Shown here piece after piece: positions 32,103 through 38,897 of a stretch of DNA of 39,576 nucleotides. The stretch's first letter is position 1; each line of letters opens with the position of its first letter. The position numbers were made by a program, and so were the translations under genes. Origin of the DNA: a virus. The DNA lies in the IMG/VR virus record IMGVR_UViG_3300021960_000193, positions 1 through 39,576 of that record, one strand, 5' to 3'. Under the pieces are notes generated by a model. The model had not been told where the DNA came from, did no database searches, and was given only the letters and a program-made list of their open reading frames with translations.

Positions 32103-32503
32103 GCTGCAAGTGCTCCAGAGGGGATTTCAACGATTTCGGGGCGTTTGTTGTCCTCAAACTCGTTCATATTGTAGCACACCCATTCACCATTGCGGAAGAT
32201 GTAGGAGTATTCTTCGCCAAAAGCAAGAAACACTTTCAGGTTCTTGTCAATACGAGGAGGGCAATCATCACCACGTTGAGAATAATACAGCGGACCTTGT
32301 GCAACAGTTTCATTATTGAAACCAGCATTAGTCCAAGCAGAACTCATATCACCACCGTCAATAAGTTCAGCAGCAAGTTCTTTGCTGTTGTAATGAGTCT
32401 TCAGGATGCGACCCAACCAAGAAGGATATCCATCCCAATGGTGATAAACAGACAGAATAGATTCATCTGCAAGTTGAATACCAATGCGGGAGCGAGTTGC
32501 CAT
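32099..32503 (-). CDS. Conserved phage protein (134 aa), MATRSRIGIQ family
   Basis: Begins MATRSRIGIQLADESILSVY and continues HHWDGYPSWLGRILKTHYNS, which matches a protein found widely in cyanophages and other phages (MATRSRIGI...S.Y.H.DGYP...G..L...Y). A mid-part ELIDGGDMSSAW and a Tyr-rich end follow. Likely a small enzyme or binding fold, but unassigned. It starts 10 nt after repeat copy 13, without a Shine-Dalgarno site. Confidence 0.88.
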   Translation of the reverse strand: MATRSRIGIQLADESILSVYHHWDGYPSWLGRILKTHYNSKELAAELIDGGDMSSAWTNAGFNNETVAQGPLYYSQRGDDCPPRIDKNLKVFLAFGEEYSYIFRNGEWVCYNMNEFEDNKRPEIVEIPSGALAA

Positions 32504-32513
32504 TGCGTTTGTT

Positions 32514-32549
32514 GCTTACACTACAGGGACACTTTGCGCGTCCCCCCTT
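32514..32549 (-). repeat. Repeated leader element, copy 13
   Basis: Minus strand: AAGGGGGGACGCGCAAAG, then TGTCCCTGTAGTGTAAGC. The stem is intact. The element begins inside the halogenase stop codon and is the last copy toward high coordinates. Confidence 0.92.
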
Positions 32550-34029
32550 AACCATACCTGACTTTTAGTGATTGTGAAAACTCATTGAGAAACTTGGAAT
32601 GGTGGGGTAAAGTCTTTCTCTTTTCATTTTTTTCAAAATAAAATTGTTTTAATACTTCTTCAGACTGATCATCATCCACTTCATCTCTTTTTTTACAAAC
32701 TTCAAATCCCAACTGACACAACCAAACTGACCAATTATGTCCAGTAAAGATGCCCATGCCTTTATTGGGTAGAGTATACTCATTCATCTTAAGATCATCA
32801 ACAAAAGACAACAATCTACTTGTTTCTTGATAATTATCTTTTACCCATTCCCAAAACTTTCCATCCCTTTGAGTATTCCAATAGTGCATATTAACAAAAT
32901 CAACAGAATCCTCAAAATAATATTTCATAGAGGAATTGAACACTGAAGGATCAACATCGGTAAAGAATCCAGTTCTAATTGGATTAGCAAGTTGCCAGAT
33001 TCCAGCACAAATTAAAGTGATTCCAGTGCTCTCTAAAGGTTCAATGAATCCAGCAGATAATCCAATAGAAATTACATTCCCCTGCCACATATTCTCATGA
33101 TAATATGGAGTCCAATCAATCACCTTAAGTGATTCTCTATCTACTCTATTATTCCAATATTTTACATAATAATCTTTTGCTTCTTCTATATCTGTAACTG
33201 ATCTATTGAATACCAACCCAGATCCAATACGACTGCGAACAGGTATGTTCCAAATCCACCCGTGATCTACAGCATCACAAATTACATAGGGATTTCTTTC
33301 TTTGTCAACATCATTATATGGAATGTGACCAGCAATAGCAGTGTCACAAAATAATCTATCTCTCAAATTAAGAGGTTGAGATTTAGGACTGATGACTCTT
33401 TTGAATCCAGTGCAATCAATAAACAAACTTGAAGTAATAACTGTACCATCTTCAAGAGTAATATTTTCTACATTATCATTATCAAATTTTACATTAACGA
33501 CTTCTTTCTTTATTAACGTAACATTTTTCCTTGATAGTAGTTTCTTCTGTAAGAATTTAACTAATTTTCCACAATCAATATGGAAAGCATAAACGTCAAG
33601 ATTATCTGGATCTACAGAATTATCAAAGACTGAAGACTCATACAGTTCAGTTGCATAAGTTTTATAGTCATAATGTTGATGCTTTGACCATAGATCTTGT
33701 AATTCAGCATTAAGTGGTTTAACGTGTGGAAAATAAAAAGGGTGCCAAATATCTTCACCATCTTTATGCCAGTTAGTGAATAAAATACCAGACTTTAATG
33801 TAGCATCTATTTCATTAAACCATTCATTGATTGGTATGCCACTATCATCCATAATATCTTTGAAAGATAATGTAGTTGCTTCACCAACTCCTACGGGATT
33901 TCCATCCTTCTTATCAATTACAACTATATCTACTCCAAGAGGAGCATTTTTACTCAAATATGCAGCAGTCAACCAAGCAGAAGTGCCACCGCCGACAATA
34001 GTTATTTTTTCTATTCTATTAGATTTCAT
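32548..34029 (-). CDS. Flavin-dependent tryptophan halogenase (PrnA-like, 493 aa)
   Basis: The FAD-binding motif GGGTSAWLTA is at 13-22, GVGEAT at 47-52, the conserved Lys at 79 (TLKSGILFTNW, equivalent to PrnA K79), and the halogenase signature WIWNIP at 258-263. The substrate-side motif GFIEPLESTGI lies at 327-337. All diagnostic residues are present and the length is typical (about 500). The enzyme chlorinates or brominates an indole substrate using reduced FAD, oxygen and halide; the phage would need a host flavin reductase. Relatives are known in cyanophages as auxiliary metabolic genes. It has its own promoter and terminator joint. Confidence 0.92.
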   Translation of the reverse strand: MKSNRIEKITIVGGGTSAWLTAAYLSKNAPLGVDIVVIDKKDGNPVGVGEATTLSFKDIMDDSGIPINEWFNEIDATLKSGILFTNWHKDGEDIWHPFYFPHVKPLNAELQDLWSKHQHYDYKTYATELYESSVFDNSVDPDNLDVYAFHIDCGKLVKFLQKKLLSRKNVTLIKKEVVNVKFDNDNVENITLEDGTVITSSLFIDCTGFKRVISPKSQPLNLRDRLFCDTAIAGHIPYNDVDKERNPYVICDAVDHGWIWNIPVRSRIGSGLVFNRSVTDIEEAKDYYVKYWNNRVDRESLKVIDWTPYYHENMWQGNVISIGLSAGFIEPLESTGITLICAGIWQLANPIRTGFFTDVDPSVFNSSMKYYFEDSVDFVNMHYWNTQRDGKFWEWVKDNYQETSRLLSFVDDLKMNEYTLPNKGMGIFTGHNWSVWLCQLGFEVCKKRDEVDDDQSEEVLKQFYFEKNEKRKTLPHHSKFLNEFSQSLKVRYG

Positions 34030-34050
34030 TTATAACTTAAGTCTAATACA

Positions 34051-34079
34051 ATTTTACATTAAAAAAAGGTGCTTGTAAA
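34051..34079 (-). promoter_or_regulatory. Sigma70-type promoter of the halogenase, overlapping a terminator
   Basis: The minus strand has TTTACA (34079-34074), 17 nt and TAAAAT (34056-34051). The -35 box forms the loop of the terminator hairpin at 34061-34088. The leader to the ATG at 34029 is about 20 nt. Confidence 0.68.
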
Positions 34080-34088
34080 GCACCTTTT
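34061..34088 (-). terminator. Rho-independent terminator after the 53-aa gene
   Basis: On the minus strand AAAAGGTGCTT/AAGCACCTTTT pairs around a short loop and runs into seven T residues. It lies 5 nt past the stop at 34093. It also overlaps the halogenase promoter. Confidence 0.9.
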
Positions 34089-34092
34089 CAAA

Positions 34093-34254
34093 TTAACCAC
34101 CCCTTTCTCTCAAACTCCGCACAAGATATTCAGTAAATTGTTCCATCTTATCGGGATGAACTGAATGTGGCGCTTGGTTAATAACACTTTTGAGTGCTAT
34201 CATTTCACTCATTTCATCATCGGTTAGTTCGTTTGCTTTTGATGGTTTGGTCAT
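34093..34254 (-). CDS. Conserved small protein (53 aa)
   Basis: The ATG at 34254 gives MTKPSKANELTDDEMSEMIA, then a conserved PHSVHPDKMEQFTEYLV segment and a basic end SLRERGG. Helical. The upstream in-frame ATG-like start at 34275 would overlap the promoter. The SVHPDKMEQFTE pattern is one I recall in cyanophages. Function unknown. Confidence 0.8.
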   Translation of the reverse strand: MTKPSKANELTDDEMSEMIALKSVINQAPHSVHPDKMEQFTEYLVRSLRERGG

Positions 34255-34275
34255 TGAATGTTTGAATCTCAACAC

Positions 34276-34281
34276 ATTATA
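34276..34281 (-). promoter_or_regulatory. Extended -10 promoter
   Basis: Minus-strand TGATATAAT gives a perfect TATAAT with the TG extension, 22 nt before the ATG at 34254. It is almost identical to the promoter at 31685-31690. No consensus -35 box. Confidence 0.6.
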
Positions 34282-34341
34282 TCAGTATTTAACCACAATA
34301 CCCGTGTTCTTAAGGTTTTCTTTGGGATTGATCAATGGATC

Positions 34342-34569
34342 TTAATCTTTATCAAAGAATGAACCAAAGAGACCATTATCTCCAGGTTTACGATTCTCCA
34401 ACTTATCAAGAATAGCGTCAGTGCTTTGAAGTGTTTCAATGCGGTGAATCATATCAGCGATTACACTACAAACCATAGGACGTTCTTGACGGGCAGCGTA
34501 TGATAATGCATTACGCAATGATGCCTCTGCTTCTTTCAAACTCTCTTCAACTGATTCAGATAGTGCCAT
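34342..34569 (-). CDS. Conserved helical protein (75 aa)
   Basis: The ATG at 34569 with GAGG 6 nt upstream gives MALSESVEESLKEAEASLRN, then ALSYAARQERPMVCSVIADM. The ESL.EAEASLRNAL.YAAR.ERP pattern matches a small family I recall in cyanomyophages. Helical and soluble. It overlaps the upstream gene by 14 nt. Function unknown. Confidence 0.82.
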   Translation of the reverse strand: MALSESVEESLKEAEASLRNALSYAARQERPMVCSVIADMIHRIETLQSTDAILDKLENRKPGDNGLFGSFFDKD

Positions 34570-34747
34570 TATGATCCTCACATTTTTGGTAGAAAGTTCC
34601 ATTTACATAGCAGGACTTTCCAGGTTCATAGTATTTTACTGCATTTGGGCGATTGTTGTCAAGAACACAGTAATCACCCTGTCCAGTGGTAAGACCTTCA
34701 GCACACATTGATACAACCAATGGGGCAAGGAGTTTAAGAGTGTACAT
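34556..34747 (-). CDS. Secreted-type small protein (63 aa)
   Basis: MYTLKLLAPLVVSMCAEG looks like a signal peptide, followed by a Cys-containing mature part (DYCVLDNNRPNAVKYYEP, SCYVNGTFYQKC). Three cysteines in the mature part could form disulfides. An export role (periplasm or lysis-related) is inference. It lies 2 nt after the next upstream gene. Confidence 0.78.
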   Translation of the reverse strand: MYTLKLLAPLVVSMCAEGLTTGQGDYCVLDNNRPNAVKYYEPGKSCYVNGTFYQKCEDHNGTI

Positions 34748-34749
34748 TA

Positions 34750-35259
34750 CTAGATTCCAGATGCTTTCTTGATTTCTTCATATAGGTCATATTGCATATT
34801 CAGTCTATCACTTGCATCAAGTTGTGCTCGTTTGTTATAGTATTCTGCTTCACGCAGATTGTATTCACGACACTTCTTTTTATCGTTTTCGGTTGCCGCA
34901 CGTTCACACATTGCGTCCATTTCTTCTTCAGTGTACTGCTTGCGCTCTTCTGAATAAGAGTTTTCTTCCCAGAAGTCATTCCACATTTTCTTACACTCTG
35001 GAGAAGAATCATCTCCAGCACACACAATGGGTTCCTTACTATCAGGACCAGTGAGAGATACAATACCTACATTTGAACTACCCATCAAGGAAACAAGTTC
35101 TGTCAATTTTTGCAATTTCTTCCCATGATAATCAATACTGTCGGAGATGACTTTTACGATTGTATCGTAGATTTCTTGAGGGGAGATATCTTCATTCTCT
35201 ACAACATCATGCATCCAATTATCCAATTGTTCAAGAGAATAGGGTTTGTAGTCAGACAT
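34750..35259 (-). CDS. Hypothetical protein (169 aa), DYKPYS N-terminus
   Basis: The ATG at 35259 gives MSDYKPYSLEQLDNWMHD, sharing DYKPYS with the gene at 39042. A long amphipathic middle and a Glu/Lys/Cys-rich end (YTEEEMDAMCERAATENDK) follow. An upstream in-frame start (35307) is rejected because it lies inside the 35-residue gene. The two DYKPYS proteins look like members of one small cyanophage family. Function unknown. Confidence 0.8.
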   Translation of the reverse strand: MSDYKPYSLEQLDNWMHDVVENEDISPQEIYDTIVKVISDSIDYHGKKLQKLTELVSLMGSSNVGIVSLTGPDSKEPIVCAGDDSSPECKKMWNDFWEENSYSEERKQYTEEEMDAMCERAATENDKKKCREYNLREAEYYNKRAQLDASDRLNMQYDLYEEIKKASGI

Positions 35260-35359
35260 CGGTGTAGTCTTTAATTGCTTCTTCCATAATAATTCTGATC
35301 TGCTCATCTGTCAACCCATTTAACCAAGACCAATTTGGGTCTTGTGAGTCCCAATTCAT
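35252..35359 (-). CDS. Small Trp-rich peptide (35 aa)
   Basis: The frame encodes MNWDSQDPNWSWLNGLTDEQ followed by IRIIMEEAIKDYTDV. It has three Trp in the first 12 residues, overlaps the next start by 8 nt and lies in a gene-dense block. No ribosome site. Moderate confidence that it is expressed. Confidence 0.6.
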   Translation of the reverse strand: MNWDSQDPNWSWLNGLTDEQIRIIMEEAIKDYTDV

Positions 35360-35381
35360 AGAGAACGAAGCGTCTTCGTTT

Positions 35382-35564
35382 TTAGTTATTTTTAGACTGT
35401 CGCTCACTTTTTCTTACCCTTTTAAGTTCTTTTAATTCTTGTTTGATAAGTTTATATGCAATTTCGCCGTCAATTTTATCACCCATTTCCATTGCAATAA
35501 TCACTTCGGTGCGAGTACCAAAATGTTGTAATGCCCGTTCAAATGAATCTAAATCTTCATACAT
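35382..35564 (-). CDS. Conserved helical protein (60 aa)
   Basis: MYEDLDSFERALQHFGTRTE then EIAYKLIKQELKELKRV. It matches a short cyanophage family (F..ALQHFGTR). The C-terminus is basic (RKSERQSKNN). Coupled to the 69-residue gene upstream (8-nt overlap). A small hairpin (AACGAAG/CTTCGTT) sits at 35364-35380 past its stop. Function unknown. Confidence 0.82.
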   Translation of the reverse strand: MYEDLDSFERALQHFGTRTEVIIAMEMGDKIDGEIAYKLIKQELKELKRVRKSERQSKNN

Positions 35565-35766
35565 CGGTCTTATTTTCTGATAGAATATCTATGCGAGCAT
35601 CTAGTGAGTTCCAACACTCATAAAGTGCATTAGACTGTCCAACATTTTCTTCTTCAAGAACTTTAACACGATCTTCAAGTTCTTGAATTTTTTTCTCTAA
35701 AACTTCAATAGGAGAGGGTTCATTGATTCCCCATTTCTGAAAAAACCAATAAGGATTTTGTTTCAT
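35557..35766 (-). CDS. Coiled-coil protein (69 aa)
   Basis: The ATG at 35766 gives MKQNPYWFFQKWGINEPSPI, then a coiled coil (VLEKKIQELEDRVKVLEEEN) and a helical end (NALYECWNSLDARIDIL). The NPYW.FQ.WGI.EP N-terminus is a conserved cyanophage pattern. Likely a self-associating or scaffold protein. Function unknown. Confidence 0.83.
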   Translation of the reverse strand: MKQNPYWFFQKWGINEPSPIEVLEKKIQELEDRVKVLEEENVGQSNALYECWNSLDARIDILSENKTDV

Positions 35767-35942
35767 AATACACCCACTTCTTTCAGATAATTTCTGTATG
35801 CAGCATACCTTTGCCACTTTGGTTGGTTTGGAACATTTAACTGGTGGCAAATCTCACAATACATCAACCACTCATACCAGGGAGTAGTAGGATCTAACTC
35901 ATGGTAAGGATAATCAGAGTTTTCCACCCACAGTTCCCTCAT
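35763..35942 (-). CDS. Small hypothetical protein (59 aa)
   Basis: The ATG at 35942 gives MRELWVENSDYPYHELDPTT, then PWYEWLMYCEICHQLNVP and an Arg/Tyr-rich helix. The DYPYHE pattern occurs in cyanophage small proteins I recall. It overlaps the gene upstream by 29 nt and the one downstream by ATGA. Function unknown. Confidence 0.8.
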   Translation of the reverse strand: MRELWVENSDYPYHELDPTTPWYEWLMYCEICHQLNVPNQPKWQRYAAYRNYLKEVGVL

Positions 35943-36120
35943 AAGATTTAGTATCACCAAAACCTTCTTGTTTTCCTTTGAGATAGAATCGTGTTGCACG
36001 AATACATGCCTCTTCGGTCAAAGCAGTGACTAAACCATTTCCTTCTTTATCTTTTGAATCCCAAAGTCCATAACTTTTTTGTTCAACATAGAAAGCATCA
36101 TCAATTAGTTTTTTGTCCAT
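35914..36120 (-). CDS. Conserved small protein (68 aa)
   Basis: The ATG at 36120 gives MDKKLIDDAFYVEQKSYGLW, then TALTEEACIRATRFYLKGKQ and a Gly/Lys end. It resembles a conserved cyanophage family (AFYVE.KSYG.W...L...A..HATRFYLKGKQEG). It overlaps the 54-residue gene upstream by 20 nt. Function unknown. Confidence 0.83.
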   Translation of the reverse strand: MDKKLIDDAFYVEQKSYGLWDSKDKEGNGLVTALTEEACIRATRFYLKGKQEGFGDTKSYEGTVGGKL

Positions 36121-36265
36121 TCGTAAGGTGCAGTTGGCGTTCAAATTCAAACTTTAATGGAAGAAGATGTGATGACACAAATCCCTCATATTGATTACCT
36201 GCAACAAGGTGAGATATATTTTTAATCTGTTGCAGTGCGAGAATAAGTTTAACCCTCTTGTCCAT
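36101..36265 (-). CDS. Conserved small protein (54 aa)
   Basis: The ATG at 36265 begins MDKRVKLILALQQIKNISHL, then VAGNQYEGFVSSHLLPLKFE. It matches a cyanophage pattern with QIKNI..LV.GN.YE.F..SHL. The start lies 17 nt inside the end of the 63-residue gene, so translation is probably coupled. A preceding AAAAAG may act as a weak ribosome site. Function unknown. Confidence 0.75.
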   Translation of the reverse strand: MDKRVKLILALQQIKNISHLVAGNQYEGFVSSHLLPLKFEFERQLHLTNGQKTN

Positions 36266-36440
36266 TCTTTTTGATCAAATCGGGGTGGGGAGCATACAAT
36301 GGACCTTGGTAATCGTGAGGACGATTGACTCGGTTATTTACAATTCCATTATGAAGTTGTTTAAGTGCTGCTACAACTTCAGGAGTTTCTTCCCAAGTCC
36401 ATACATCTCCAGTCTTTCCAGTAAATGTGCGTTGAGTCAT
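36249..36440 (-). CDS. Conserved small protein (63 aa)
   Basis: MTQRTFTGKTGDVWTWEETP then EVVAALKQLHNGIVNNRV. The TGKTGD.WTWEETPEVVAAL motif is known to me from cyanophage genomes. The end is polar and proline-rich. Its ATG overlaps the stop of the 53-residue gene upstream (TAATG). Function unknown. Confidence 0.83.
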   Translation of the reverse strand: MTQRTFTGKTGDVWTWEETPEVVAALKQLHNGIVNNRVNRPHDYQGPLYAPHPDLIKKNGQEG

Positions 36441-36601
36441 TAGTTTTCCTCTTCATGTTCATCAGTATAAACCACATCAAACAGTTCGTCAAGTATTGCA
36501 CTACACTCCCAATATTCTAGGGTGTCATTGACACACTTTTCCATTTGATATCGGCGCAGTGCTCTATGAATAAGTTTCCATTGATCTTGCCTGAATTCCA
36601 T
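36440..36601 (-). CDS. Conserved small protein (53 aa)
   Basis: MEFRQDQWKLIHRALRRYQM then EKCVNDTLEYWECSAILDEL. Helical, Trp/Arg-rich start and acidic end. GGAG 7 nt before the ATG is a normal ribosome site. The QDQW.LIHRALRRYQ pattern is conserved in cyanophages. Function unknown. Confidence 0.83.
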   Translation of the reverse strand: MEFRQDQWKLIHRALRRYQMEKCVNDTLEYWECSAILDELFDVVYTDEHEEEN

Positions 36602-36602
36602 A

Positions 36603-37076
36603 TTACTCTCCTAATGTGTGAATAACTGGTTTTTCGTGCGCTAGGATGCTATAAAGTTCTTGATTTTGCCCAGCAGAAACAGGAACAAATTCAGTTTCTG
36701 AATCAAATTCACTATCACGAATTGCTTGGTTGATGACAATAGAACCCTCTTCGCCTGAAGTGCTGCGATGATATGTCATTTTAGGAACTACAAGAGCACC
36801 AGAAGAACGATTGAGATGAACAATATGATACGGATATTTCCACTCGGGATTAACCAATTCAAAGATTCTCACACCAGATAGAACACGATTATGATCTATT
36901 TGATGACGGTGAATGTAAAATTGTTTCGCACCAATGACATCATTCGGGGGTGAGATGGCAGGTCCAGTATGAACAACCAGGTCAGATGCATTTGATTTCT
37001 CCACAGAAATGTCATAGAAGATGACTGAATCGGTTTCACGAAAAACACGATGTTTCTTGAAATTGACTTCACTCAT
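36603..37076 (-). CDS. Cupin-like protein (157 aa)
   Basis: The middle has KQFYIHRHQIDHNRVLSGVR, then YPYHIVHLNRSSGALVVPKM and YHRSTSGEEGSIVINQA. The spaced His residues with glycine-rich turns fit a small cupin/jelly-roll barrel, as in some sugar-modifying isomerases and dioxygenases. The metal ligands are not certain. The N-terminus (MSEVNFKKHRVFRETDSVIF) is beta-rich. It is coupled by ATGA to the gene upstream. The substrate is unknown. Confidence 0.6.
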   Translation of the reverse strand: MSEVNFKKHRVFRETDSVIFYDISVEKSNASDLVVHTGPAISPPNDVIGAKQFYIHRHQIDHNRVLSGVRIFELVNPEWKYPYHIVHLNRSSGALVVPKMTYHRSTSGEEGSIVINQAIRDSEFDSETEFVPVSAGQNQELYSILAHEKPVIHTLGE

Positions 37077-37300
37077 AGTTGATTAGGGCATTTTGTAATT
37101 ACACTTGAGACAGCAAGAGATTTAATTTCAAGAGGTGATGCATCATTAATGATCTTTATGACATTATCAGGACCATACTGTTTGTTTGCCATACTGTAGG
37201 CAAGGAAGGTTGCTTTAACAACATCCTTTTCAGTTTCCATTAAAGCACAGAAATCTGCGGACATTGTATTCAATAAGGATGCGAGAGTAAGTTCTAACAT
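37073..37300 (-). CDS. Small conserved protein (75 aa)
   Basis: MLELTLASLLNTMSADFCAL has a hydrophobic start like a weak signal or anchor, then a helical part with YSMANKQYGPDNVIKIINDA and a C-terminal Cys. It overlaps the cupin-like gene by ATGA. Similar short proteins occur in cyanophages. Function unknown. Confidence 0.78.
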   Translation of the reverse strand: MLELTLASLLNTMSADFCALMETEKDVVKATFLAYSMANKQYGPDNVIKIINDASPLEIKSLAVSSVITKCPNQL

Positions 37301-37302
37301 TT

Positions 37303-37491
37303 TCAGTATTTGATATAGTGTGGTTTGTCAGTGTCAAAGGTTGTCCATTTTGCTATGTTAAGACACATCAGCACAGTTTCATGTTCTCTATTATATAACT
37401 CCCAATCACCTTTACACATAGCACTGTAGCGCCTTTGATAAGCACACTGCCAAACATATTTAAAAATTTTATCTTTTTCAGACAGACTCAT
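37303..37491 (-). CDS. Small hypothetical protein (62 aa)
   Basis: The ATG at 37491 gives MSLSEKDKIFKYVWQCAYQR; an in-frame GTG at 37494 is less likely. The start overlaps the upstream stop as TGATG. Aromatic- and Cys-containing, basic, ending TFDTDKPHYIKY. Function unknown. Confidence 0.76.
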   Translation of the reverse strand: MSLSEKDKIFKYVWQCAYQRRYSAMCKGDWELYNREHETVLMCLNIAKWTTFDTDKPHYIKY

Positions 37492-37862
37492 CACTCATCA
37501 GTCAAATGATCTGCACACGCAAGTGTATCACAAGGAGGACATTCTTTCTGACTCTCCAGTGCTTCTTTGAGAGCATCTGTAACATTCTCTTTGAATGAAC
37601 GATAAGGAATGAAGAGTTCGTCATCTTCAGTCTTATAGTCCTGATGTGTCTCTTTGAACTTACGATCTACATCATACAGGAGATTTGTTACGATGTCATT
37701 GATGACTTCAATGGACTTTGGTGTGAGTGAGTGCCACTCAAAACCAGGGAACATATCATCCTTGACACGATTTAGCAGTGCTCTCTTACAATGCCATTGA
37801 TTATCAAAGATCTGGGTAAATGCTTCCCAGTCATGTTGAGATTTGAAATGTGGGATACTCAT
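37491..37862 (-). CDS. Hypothetical protein (123 aa)
   Basis: MSIPHFKSQHDWEAFTQIFD then NQWHCKRALLNRVKDDMFPG. The middle is amphipathic-helical, and the end has Cys pairs (CPPCDTLACADHL), spaced like a possible metal site. It overlaps both neighbours by 1-4 nt. I do not recognise the family. Confidence 0.8.
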   Translation of the reverse strand: MSIPHFKSQHDWEAFTQIFDNQWHCKRALLNRVKDDMFPGFEWHSLTPKSIEVINDIVTNLLYDVDRKFKETHQDYKTEDDELFIPYRSFKENVTDALKEALESQKECPPCDTLACADHLTDE

Positions 37863-38074
37863 TGTTGTTTCTTTACAGGTTCCATAGGTTGACGACCACG
37901 AAGATTGTATGGATCAGCACCTAAAGGTACATTATTGTATTTGAGATCCATTATAGCATGTGCTAGGTCAATAATACAATCGTTTCTGATTGTCTTTGGG
38001 TTTTGTGGACGAGTGAAAACATCATCCCACCAGTCGGCAATCACATCATAAAGTTTCTGTTCTTCTTCAGTCAT
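37859..38074 (-). CDS. Small hypothetical protein (71 aa)
   Basis: MTEEEQKLYDVIADWWDDVF, then ... RNDCIIDLAHAIMDLKYNN and a Pro/Gln-rich end. Acidic, helical. It overlaps the gene upstream by 8 nt and the one downstream by ATGA. Function unknown. Confidence 0.78.
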   Translation of the reverse strand: MTEEEQKLYDVIADWWDDVFTRPQNPKTIRNDCIIDLAHAIMDLKYNNVPLGADPYNLRGRQPMEPVKKQQ

Positions 38075-38351
38075 CTTTCAACTCCATGTAATCTCTTGCC
38101 TGATAAAACAATTCATCCCGCCAGTTACGACCAGCAATGTCAAATGTAAATCCTAACTTACCAATAGAAAGTAGGAATGAGAATAGTTTACCATATCCCA
38201 TAGTGATTTGGAGATAAGGAAACTCAATCCAATTACCATACTCACCGATGTCAAATGACATCTGAAGTAGGGAATAGTTCTTTGTAGTAAGGATCGTCAT
38301 ATAATACTCCTTACCATAATCTTCACGGATGCCGAATTGAATGAGTTTCAT
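38067..38351 (-). CDS. Conserved beta-rich protein (94 aa)
   Basis: MKLIQFGIREDYGKEYYMTI then LTTKNYSLLQMSFDIGEYGN and PYLQITMGYGKLFSFLLSIG. The LLQ.S.D.......LPYLQ...G.GKL.SFLF pattern recalls a family of cyanophage proteins. The start overlaps the upstream stop (TAATG). Function unknown. Confidence 0.8.
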   Translation of the reverse strand: MKLIQFGIREDYGKEYYMTILTTKNYSLLQMSFDIGEYGNWIEFPYLQITMGYGKLFSFLLSIGKLGFTFDIAGRNWRDELFYQARDYMELKDD

Positions 38352-38758
38352 TATGCTACTCCATCAGCACTGTCAACAACATTCTCTTTGTGGTGAGCGT
38401 TCATCTTCGCCCATTGTGCGTCACGCTCTTTCCACTCCTGGTATTTCTTCTCCAGGTCTTCATCCATTGTGATCTCATATTCATCACAGACCTTACGCTG
38501 TTCTTTCTCATCCACATAATCATTGAAGACCAATGACATAGCACCAGAACGAATAGAACTGGGAGACATACCTACACAGAGCAGGAACTTCTCAAAGAGT
38601 TTGAAATACTGAGTGGAGTTAAGATCAGCAGCAGGAGCAGTGATCAGGTAATGCTCTTCTGGGATAAAGTCATCAACAACAGTAGAACCAAACCCACTAC
38701 CATATGTGGGAGTGAATGTAGCATCAAACTTAAATTGAACAGTTGCATCATACGTCAT
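38351..38758 (-). CDS. Hypothetical protein (135 aa)
   Basis: MTYDATVQFKFDATFTPTYG is a beta-rich start, then VVDDFIPEEHYLITAPAADL, a SSIRSGAMSLVFNDYVDEKE segment and a charged helical tail. It overlaps the AbrB-like gene by 11 nt. I do not recognise the family. Confidence 0.78.
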   Translation of the reverse strand: MTYDATVQFKFDATFTPTYGSGFGSTVVDDFIPEEHYLITAPAADLNSTQYFKLFEKFLLCVGMSPSSIRSGAMSLVFNDYVDEKEQRKVCDEYEITMDEDLEKKYQEWKERDAQWAKMNAHHKENVVDSADGVA

Positions 38759-38897
38759 CAGATTTCACCAGAGAAAAAGAACCATCTTTGTTGTCAATCC
38801 ATTGTAGCACATCACCCTCTTTCCATCCAAGTTCTTTCATCATCTCATTAGGAAATGTGATCACTCCATCATCATCAACAGTCAGTGTAGTTCTCAT
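38748..38897 (-). CDS. AbrB/SpoVT-like DNA-binding protein (49 aa)
   Basis: MRTTLTVDDDGVITFPNEMM then KELGWKEGDVLQWIDNKDGS. The order (beta, D.DG.I..P, then E.GW.EGD.L.W) is the swapped-hairpin AbrB/MazE fold used by antitoxins and regulators; it is the right length for one domain. Similar single-domain proteins occur in cyanophages. Its partner or operator is not visible. It overlaps both neighbours (ATGA and 11 nt). Confidence 0.75.
   Translation of the reverse strand: MRTTLTVDDDGVITFPNEMMKELGWKEGDVLQWIDNKDGSFSLVKSDDV

Noticed and set aside
19871-32549. Repeated 35-bp elements considered as a CRISPR array
   Set aside because: Intervals are hundreds to thousands of bases and contain genes, not uniform spacers.
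32548-34029. Tryptophan halogenase considered as a new phage gene type
   Set aside because: Halogenases of this type have already been reported in cyanophages; only the promoter/terminator joint seemed worth reporting.
35364-35384. AACGAAG/CTTCGTT hairpin followed by T residues on the plus strand
   Set aside because: Lacks a T-run in gene direction and is short; left as a note at the neighbouring gene.
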